64,000 nucleotides of DNA. Origin: a virus. Location: positions 1 to 64,000 of the IMG/VR virus record IMGVR_UViG_3300042691_036129. One strand, written 5' to 3'. Position numbers and translations under genes: made by a program. Below the pieces are notes generated by a model. The model worked only from the letters and a program-made list of their open reading frames with translations, was not told the DNA's origin and did not search any database. Position 1 is the stretch's first letter. Each line of letters begins with the position of its first letter. Of this stretch, positions 52,772-60,000 are shown piece by piece.

Positions 52772-53602
52772 ATGAGAAAAGAGATTACAGAAGGTTTCAA
52801 AGACGAGAAAACCCCGGATTTAAAATATTACGCTTTCGACTGGGATGACAATATTGTGCACATGCCGACAAAGATAATTCTGAAAGATTCAGACGGAGAA
52901 GAGGTAGGTATGTCAACCGAAGATTTTGCAGAATACCGACACATTGTAGGAAAAGAAGATTTTGAATATAACGGACATAAGATTGTTGGGTTCGGTGACA
53001 ATCCGTTTAGAAACTTTCGAACTGAAGGAGACAAAGACTTTTTGATTGATTCTATGCAAGCAAAGAAGGGACCAGCTTTTGATGACTTTAGAGAAGCAAT
53101 AAATAATGGTTCAATATTTGCAATAATCACTGCAAGGGGTCATAATCCCGAAACCCTGAAACAATCCGTCTACAATTATATTGTAAATGATTTCGGCGGG
53201 ATATCCAAAGATGAACTAATCAAAAATTTAAAAAAATATAGGAACTTTACAGGTGAAGAAGATTTATCTGATAAAGAACTTATCGACCTTTATTTGGATT
53301 TAAACAAATACCATCCCGTTTCTTTTGGAGATGAGTCGGGTGCCACAAATCCCGAGGAGGCGAAGGTTAGAGCGATGAATGATTTTGTGGACTACATTAA
53401 GAATATGGCAGCATTACTTAATAAAAGAGCATGGTTAAAAAACGACATAGGAAACAAATTTACACCATCTAAACCATCAATTGGTTTTTCAGACGATGAC
53501 CCAAGAAATGTAGAAGTAATGAGAAAAGCCTTTAAAGATAAACCAGATAATTTAGTTAAAACATATTCTACTGCTGGAGGAACTAAGAAGGAAGTGCAAT
53601 AA
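52772..53602 (+). CDS. HAD-superfamily phosphatase-like protein
   Basis: 276 residues. YYAFDWDDNIVHMPTKI (motif I), FAIITARGHNPETL (motif II with Thr) and SIGFSDDDPRNVEVM (motif IV) are intact, so a phosphatase is plausible. Residues 165-200 form a helical cap-like insert. The N-terminus MRKEITE|GFK fits the I-x-E|G targeting-like pattern. It lies between the sheath terminator and the tube promoter with no clear box of its own. Related genes are common beside tail genes in aquatic T4-like phages. The substrate is unknown. Confidence 0.75.
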   Translation: MRKEITEGFKDEKTPDLKYYAFDWDDNIVHMPTKIILKDSDGEEVGMSTEDFAEYRHIVGKEDFEYNGHKIVGFGDNPFRNFRTEGDKDFLIDSMQAKKGPAFDDFREAINNGSIFAIITARGHNPETLKQSVYNYIVNDFGGISKDELIKNLKKYRNFTGEEDLSDKELIDLYLDLNKYHPVSFGDESGATNPEEAKVRAMNDFVDYIKNMAALLNKRAWLKNDIGNKFTPSKPSIGFSDDDPRNVEVMRKAFKDKPDNLVKTYSTAGGTKKEVQ

Positions 53603-53653
53603 GAATACTTTTTTTAAAAATTAAAGTAAAGAGAAATATTTTCTAACAGACTA

Positions 53654-53660
53654 TATTTAT
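53654..53660 (+). promoter_or_regulatory. TATTTAT box upstream of the tail tube gene
   Basis: TATTTAT followed by A, 34 bases before the ATG at 53695, in a 92-base gap. Confidence 0.5.
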
Positions 53661-53694
53661 AACATATAAACACTGAAAACAAAAAATTAATTAT

Positions 53695-54183
53695 ATGGCT
53701 GATTTACTGATGAAAATGCCCATACCTTACGAACCGAAACGTCAGAATCGATTCATTCTAAGGTTTCCGTCAAGTTTAGGTATTAATGAGTGGTTCGTGG
53801 AGTCTGCTTCAAGACCATCTATCAAGATAAACTCAACTGAAATTCAATTCTTAAACACTTCAACATTTGTTGCAGGTAGATTTAACTGGGATGAAATTCA
53901 GGTAAAATTTAGAGACCCAATTGGTCCTTCAGCTGCACAAGCACTTATGGAATGGGTTCGTCTACACGCTGAGTCGGTAACAGGTCGTATGGGTTACGCA
54001 GCGGGTTATAAAAAAGATATTGACCTTGAGATGTTGGACCCAACAGGGGTGGTGGTAGAAAAATGGATTCTCTATGGAACCTTCCTAACAAGTGCAAACT
54101 TCGGAAGTCTGTCTTACAGTCAGGACGCTCTTGCAGATATTACTTGTGGATTGAGAATGGATAGATGTGTGTTAGTTTACTAA
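53695..54183 (+). CDS. Tail tube protein (gp19-like)
   Basis: 162 residues, the length of T4 gp19 (163). NRFILRFPSSLGINEWFVES, RFNWDEIQVKFRDPIGPSAA and KDIDLEMLDPTGVVVEKWIL with a final GTFLTSANFGSLSYSQDA are the conserved tube fold. It stacks as hexameric rings inside the sheath. It has its own promoter box and terminator, in line with high-level expression. Confidence 0.93.
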   Translation: MADLLMKMPIPYEPKRQNRFILRFPSSLGINEWFVESASRPSIKINSTEIQFLNTSTFVAGRFNWDEIQVKFRDPIGPSAAQALMEWVRLHAESVTGRMGYAAGYKKDIDLEMLDPTGVVVEKWILYGTFLTSANFGSLSYSQDALADITCGLRMDRCVLVY

Positions 54184-54217
54184 TACTCTTTATAAAAAAT
54201 CGTTTCTAATTATATTT

Positions 54218-54252
54218 AACCGTAGACATAAACTCTACGGTTATTTTTTTTT
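54218..54252 (+). terminator. Rho-independent terminator after the tail tube gene
   Basis: AACCGTAGA (54218-54226) pairs with TCTACGGTT (54234-54242) around CATAAAC, followed by a T tract (54244-54252) that ends immediately before the ATG at 54254. Confidence 0.92.
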
Positions 54253-54253
54253 T

Positions 54254-55136
54254 ATGGATGAACAAACAAGAAATTATGCACAGAGTAATTTAACATTACC
54301 TCACGATATCGTGCCCTTACCATCTGAAGGGGTATTTTACAAGAATAAAAAGAAATCTGTGAAGGTTGGTTATCTGACCGCAGCTGATGAAAACATTCTT
54401 ATGGCTGGTGGATTGGATATTACCACTAATCTTTTGAGAAATAAATTATACGAACCTGACATGAGGATTGATGATTTATTGGAAGGAGATGTGGAAGCTA
54501 TTTTAGTATTTTTAAGAAACACAGGTTTTGGACCAGAGATGAACTTAAACCTTACCGACCCACAAACCAAAAAGACTTTTCCTGCGACAATTGTATTGGA
54601 CGAATTGAATGTAAATAAAGGACAAAAACCAAATGAAGACGGAACTTTTATCACTACTTTACCAAAATCAAATTCAACAGTCAAACTCAAACCTATTACA
54701 TATGGTGAGATAAACGAAATACAAAAAATCATAGATACATATCCCCAAGGGAGAGTTGCACCAAAAGTTACTCTCAGGCTTAATAAAGAAATTGTTGAGG
54801 TAAATGGAACTAGTGACAGAGCGGAAATTGCCAAGTTTGTAGAACAAATGCCAATTATGGACTCCAAGTATATTCGTAAGTTCATGGATGAAAATGAACC
54901 TAAATTGGATTTGAGAAGAGAAGTAATAGCCCCATCAGGAGAAAGACTAACAGTCAACGTTGGTTTTGGGGTTGAATTTTTTCGCCCTTTCTTCGGATTA
55001 TAGGAAAGGTCAAATTGATGAATTCTATTATTTGAATAGATTGTTGAATATAAGTTGGACCGATTTTGAAAAAATGCCTCTTTTTGTGAGAAGATATATT
55101 TTGGATAAATGGGTTGAAGAAAATCAAAAGGACTGA
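54254..55136 (+). CDS. Tail assembly chaperone (gp26-like) with +1 frameshifted gp51-like extension
   Basis: Unshifted product: 249 residues, stopping at TAG 55001-55003 (LPHDIVPLPSEGVFYKNKKK, VGYLTAADENILMAGGLD, DLLEGDVEAILVFLRNTGFG). It matches the T4 baseplate hub-assembly family (gp26). At 54977-54985 the sequence TTT TTT CGC permits a +1 slip (UUU to UUC) before a rare CGC Arg codon. The +1 frame stays open to TGA 55134-55136, giving ALSSDYRKGQIDEFYYLNRL and MPLFVRRYILDKWVEEN, a gp51-like tail, 293 residues in all. This gene sits between tube and tape measure, the usual position of frameshifted tail chaperones. An erroneous extra T is the main alternative. Confidence 0.75.
54977..54985 (+). 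promoter_or_regulatory. Candidate +1 ribosomal frameshift site (T6-CGC)
   Basis: In the zero frame, UUU UUU CGC (codons 242-244). Slipping tRNA-Phe (anticodon GAA) by +1 from UUU to UUC improves its pairing, and CGC is a rarely used Arg codon in these AGA-biased genes, so the A site would be slow. The zero-frame stop is 6 codons after the UUU run. Confidence 0.6.
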
Positions 55137-55151
55137 AAAATCAGTCCTTTT
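55126..55151 (+). terminator. Long-stem hairpin overlapping the chaperone extension stop
   Basis: An 11-bp stem (AAAAGGACTGA at 55126-55136, TCAGTCCTTTT at 55141-55151) with an AAAA loop. The 5' arm contains the last codons and the TGA of the frameshifted extension. Only four T's follow, so termination may be incomplete. The TATTTAT box of the next gene starts two bases later. Confidence 0.7.
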
Positions 55152-55152
55152 G

Positions 55153-55159
55153 TATTTAT
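55153..55159 (+). promoter_or_regulatory. TATTTAT box upstream of the tape measure gene
   Basis: TATTTAT followed by A, 16 bases before the ATG at 55176 and directly after the terminator-like hairpin. Confidence 0.48.
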
Positions 55160-55175
55160 ATAATATTACTAAATT

Positions 55176-57026
55176 ATGCAAGCAGATTACGGAGGACAAA
55201 TAGGCGGGGAAACAACACCAGAAGGATTTGCCGCAAGGATAAAATCGCTTTTAGATATTGGTGTAGAAGACTTTGCTTCAGCGGTCACAAGATTGAGTCA
55301 GGCCTCAACCGATATCAATAAGGTATTCACCCAAGGAAGACAAAGAGTAGTTGAACTTCAGCAGGCAGTTGCGGATTCAGTTCCTGACGTTCTTAGACTT
55401 GGAGGTTCAGTTCAAGATGTTAGTAGTGCAATCGAAGGAGTTGCCAAAGCGGCAAACAGGAATGTGTTGGCAACACAAGAACAAATCGAAAAGTTATATG
55501 CTGCAAATAAAATTCTAGACCTGAGTGCAGAGAGTCTTACCAACAGTTTCATGAATGTTGGTATGTCTGTGAAAGACATTGGAAAGAATTTAGAGTCATC
55601 AATACAGTATGTTCAAAGTATAGGAGGAAACGCTGCTGAGGTTGTCAAAGACATGACTGCAAACATGGACCAACTCAACCGTTATCAGTTTGAGGGTGGT
55701 GTGAAAGGTTTAACAAAAATGGCAGCACAAGCCTCAATGTTAAGGTTTGACATGAACCAAACTTTTCAATTGGCGGAAAAGGTTCTGAGCCCTGAGGGTG
55801 CAATTCAAGTAGCATCAGCATTCCAAAGATTAGGTGTTTCCGTAGGAAACTTAGTTGACCCTTTTCAACTGATGAATCAATCCATCAACGACCCATCAGG
55901 TTTACAAGATAGTTTAGCCCAAATGACAAAACAGTTTTCTTATTTCGATGAGGAAACTAAAACATTCAAAATCAATCCACAGGGAGTTCTGACAATTAAT
56001 GAGATTGCAAATCAAACTCAAATGAGTGCTAAAGAACTTAGAGAAATGTCTTTAGCTGCTTTAGAATTGGACAGGAGATTATCTGCGGTAAGTGCTGCAG
56101 GTCTTTCTATTGCAAGTGAAGAGGACAAACAATACTTAGCTAACATAGCCACAATGACGAGTGAGGGGACCTATGAAGTAAAAATCAAAGATGAAAAGTC
56201 TGGTGAGTATATTACAAAAGAACTTTCACAAGTTACTCAAACAGAATTTGACAAATTGATACAGGAACAAAAAAAAGGACCAAAAACTTTAGAGGATTTG
56301 GTTAGAAGTCAAATGAATTATACGGAGTCAATTGAGGCTGACGTATCTGCAATAAGAAATAAGTTGGTTGGTGGACTTGCCTCTGCTTCTCCTGTCTTAA
56401 GAGGATTTGAGGGTGCAAGAAATGTTATCTCTACAATTGGTGGTGAACTTTCGGATATAGGTGGAACAAAAGAAGTTAGAGAAAAGGTTCAAAAATTCAT
56501 GTCGGGTATGGGAAGTATTGTTGATGAATTAGCAGACCCAAACACAAATAAGTTGTCGGTTATCCAAAAATACATGGCAAGTTTTGGAACTGAACTTGAT
56601 GATATAAAAAATGATTTGAATAAAGCAATAAAAAGTGCTTTAGAAAAATCAAAAAACAAACTCAATACAGATAATAAAGTTGAAGCTGCTGGTTCGTGGG
56701 TGCTCGGTAAAGTTCTTGGTCAAGAAACAACTAACACAAAGGCAAGTAAACAAGCTGAAATTTTGAATGACGCTTCGAAAAAAGCAGAATCTTTAGCCAA
56801 AGAAGGTAAGATTCCTTATGGGACACAGGTAAATTCAAAAGTGGAGTTTGGTGTATTGAAAGTTGATTTGAACATCCAAGGAAACCAAACCTTAAACGAA
56901 ACGCAAAAACAAGAGATAGTTAAAATTTTAAGTGATAAATTTAGAGAAATTGGGGTCCAAAATTATATGGTTCAGGTTAGCCAAAAGAATCCTTCAACAG
57001 CATCTGGTATAGCCAAAGCCAAATAA
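55176..57026 (+). CDS. Tape measure protein (gp29-like)
   Basis: 616 residues, similar to T4 gp29 (590). Predicted mostly helical with long runs of Ala, Gln, Ser and Val (GVEDFASAVTRLSQASTDIN, LRLGGSVQDVSSAIEGVAKA, IGKNLESSIQYVQSIGG). The C-terminal 70 residues are a small beta domain (NSKVEFGVLKVDLNIQGNQ). It sets tail length with the tube polymerising around it. Position directly after the chaperone is the canonical place. The call is from architecture and synteny, not a recognised domain. Confidence 0.75.
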   Translation: MQADYGGQIGGETTPEGFAARIKSLLDIGVEDFASAVTRLSQASTDINKVFTQGRQRVVELQQAVADSVPDVLRLGGSVQDVSSAIEGVAKAANRNVLATQEQIEKLYAANKILDLSAESLTNSFMNVGMSVKDIGKNLESSIQYVQSIGGNAAEVVKDMTANMDQLNRYQFEGGVKGLTKMAAQASMLRFDMNQTFQLAEKVLSPEGAIQVASAFQRLGVSVGNLVDPFQLMNQSINDPSGLQDSLAQMTKQFSYFDEETKTFKINPQGVLTINEIANQTQMSAKELREMSLAALELDRRLSAVSAAGLSIASEEDKQYLANIATMTSEGTYEVKIKDEKSGEYITKELSQVTQTEFDKLIQEQKKGPKTLEDLVRSQMNYTESIEADVSAIRNKLVGGLASASPVLRGFEGARNVISTIGGELSDIGGTKEVREKVQKFMSGMGSIVDELADPNTNKLSVIQKYMASFGTELDDIKNDLNKAIKSALEKSKNKLNTDNKVEAAGSWVLGKVLGQETTNTKASKQAEILNDASKKAESLAKEGKIPYGTQVNSKVEFGVLKVDLNIQGNQTLNETQKQEIVKILSDKFREIGVQNYMVQVSQKNPSTASGIAKAK

Positions 57027-57042
57027 AAAATACTATATAACC

Positions 57043-57049
57043 TATTTAT
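57043..57049 (+). promoter_or_regulatory. TATTTAT box upstream of the large baseplate gene
   Basis: TATTTAT followed by A, 13 bases before the ATG at 57063. Confidence 0.48.
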
Positions 57050-57062
57050 AGAAAAATAATTG

Positions 57063-60000
57063 ATGGCGAGTTTATTAGAATTTTCATCTTCCTCAGGATT
57101 CAGAAAAAAGTTACTCACAAGGAACCTTACACCATATGCTAAGGCTCCTAATAGACCGTCACAACCGATAGACACGGAATATATCCAAAGCGATTCTTCT
57201 GTTCAAGACAGTCCAGACCAACTTATTGATGAACCTAGTTTTGCTAACAGACTCTACCCTCTCAACCAATGGGGGTCAGACGGTGGATATAAACAAGCAC
57301 CAGACCCGACAGGATTACTTAATACGAAGTCAAATCAAGGAGAATATGGACCAGGTCAACAAGATGCAAGATTACTTGGTCAGGCCGAACCTGAATCGTT
57401 GAGATGGAAAACGGTTAACGCATATTCAAATGGTTCTGAAGCTCTGTTAGACAGTGGGGAATATATTACTGAACCTAATTTTGTTATAGGTGGAACAAGA
57501 TTATATAATAATCAACCCTACCCGACAACATTCGTCCCTTCATTATATGGACCTGTTACTATTCTATTAACCAAAGACCCACTGGGTAGTAATGGGTTAT
57601 TGAGTCAAGATTCCTTCATTGCCAAGTTGGGAGCTCAAACCTTGAGGAAATCTTTTGAGGAAAGAATTGCTGCACAAATAAGACAAAATACATTAGGTAG
57701 AGTAAATCTATTCAATGTTGACAGCGGGAACGATGTTTTGAATTTAATAACAGGAAGAGTTCCATTGTTGGAACCAAACTGGACTATTACAACCCCAAGT
57801 AACCCAATATTAGCCGCAACAGATTTTGCGCTCAGACTTGCTGGAAGTATATTACCTGTATCCCCAATCCCAGGTTCTTATTGGGACCCATCAATAAATT
57901 CAGGACAGCCAACAACAATACAACAACTACAGAATGCATTTAGAAGAAGTGCTGTTGGAAACTTTTTCAATAGACTTTTAGGTGCCCCTCAATCAGGTTC
58001 TCAACTCTTCCTTAATAACACAGGTGGAGGACAAAAGTCTAGACTTTTCGCCAACATCGATTTTAACAAATTCAAACCGAACTACGAAAGAACTTTCTTG
58101 GACAGAGCCGCTGGTGCAATTGTTGGTGGTTTATCAGACAATAGTAACTATTATGTTGGTTCAAGAACATCAGAACCATCACAAGTCTTTTCTCCTGCGG
58201 GTGCATTACCCGTAAATGAGTTTGGGGTAGTCCAACAATCTCCTGTTTTTGGACCAACTGAGTTAGCTCAACTTTATGAAGGACCTAGTCAAGATGTAAA
58301 ATTAGGTGCTAATGGACCAACGTATAGTGACGGTGGTGGTATCGAAGGTGGGTTTACTTGGGTTTCACCGAAATACAAGGGAAATGCTGGTAAGAGAGTG
58401 GGTCTTGGTGGGGAGGTGACAAGAGAAGATGAAGATTTCAGACCATCATCCTATAACTCAACAGAATCAACTGAAAGAAGATTTAGAGAGGGTTCAATTC
58501 TTGATGACACTCAAAGATTAATAGACAGTCAACCACAAGGAGGAAAAAGATTACAACACGTAGGTAATGCCATAGACCAAGTATCCAAAGTTTTCAACGA
58601 CGGATATAAAGAAATGACAAAGGGTTCTAGAGTTTATAGATACGAAGGGGCTGTAGGACAGGAAGTTGGAACAGAATATTGTAGAGTTTTTGCTAAGGAT
58701 ACTCCATATCTTCAATATAATGATTTACAAAAGGTAGATGGTATAACAATTAATGGAAGAAGATTTGTAGATTCAGTTTTAGATAACACATATAATTTGA
58801 ACATTGCTCCAAACAAACAAGAAGGTGGTCAAAGTTCTACAAATTTAATAGGAACTACAAATACCGCATTTGCAAAAAAATACATGTTCTCATTGGAAAA
58901 TCTTGCTTGGAGAACCTCTTCTACACCAGGAGCATCAGTCTCTGATTTACCTGTTTGTGAGAGAGGACCTAATGGAGGAAGGGTTATGTGGTTCCCACCT
59001 TATGGACTTACCTTTAATGAAAACGTATCTGCGTCATGGAACACTAGTGAGTTCCTTGGTAGACCAGAGCCAATATATACATATAAGTCAACAAGTAGAG
59101 GTGGGACTTTGGCTTGGAAGATAGTTGTTGACCATCCTTCAGTTTTGAATGTTATAGTCAACAAGGTTCTTGCAAATGAAACCAATAGAACAAGAGTTAA
59201 TAGTATTATAGATTCATTCTTTGCGGGATGTAGGAAATACGATTTATATGAATTAGCTAAGAAGTATTACACAATCAATCCGAATGACTTGTATCAATTA
59301 CAAGAAGCTATTACCTCAAAGAAGTTGACAAGAGAACAAATTGAATGGTCTAAACTTGAGATTCAAACAGGGGTTGATGGTGGACAAGGTCAAGACATCA
59401 GTCAACCTGGACCCACTGAAAGTGAACTATTAAAATATAAAGATGTTGGTTTGTATTTCGCAAATGATTATCCAAAAAAAGGGGACGTTACAGGATATGA
59501 CCAGCAGAAACTGATATATGATGGTCAACGTGCAAAGTATGACACAAGTGCAGATACAAAAAGTTTTTTCGATGTTGTTGTAGATACTAACTTTAAAGTT
59601 GCTCAAAAACTAATTGATGATTTAGTTGCAAAATTAAAACAAACTAAAGGGTCTATTACAATCGTAATTGACTCAAGTTGTTCCGCACCACAAACACAAA
59701 GTTATAACGTAGAGTTATCAAAAAGAAGAATTGAGTCTGCTCAATTATTTTTCAATAAAAACCCTAAATTGTCCCAATACGTTAGTGAAGGGAGATTATT
59801 AGTTCAAGCTGGTAAAGGGTTTGGAGAATCTTTCATTTCTCAACCAAGAAAGTTTGAAGGACCTGAACCATATGATTTATCTGTTAAAAATTTGGGAAAC
59901 TCATATAATTGCACTGACACCGATAGTAGCGTTGTGGGTGGAGATATACAAGTTCAAGCTAAAGATGTTTTCACACCAGGAGCAATGGCCTGTAGGAGGG

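Noticed and set aside
54971-54985. -1 frameshift at the same T run
   Set aside because: The -1 frame after the T run reaches a stop after about 18 codons and gives no plausible protein; only the +1 (or -2) frame yields the long extension.
54370-55199. Two minus-strand open frames opposite the tail chaperone
   Set aside because: They lie wholly antisense to the well-supported gp26-like gene and its frameshifted extension, with no promoter box or recognisable protein.
57060-57062. TTG as start of the large baseplate gene
   Set aside because: An ATG follows immediately in frame at 57063, with a TATTTAT box 13 bases before it.
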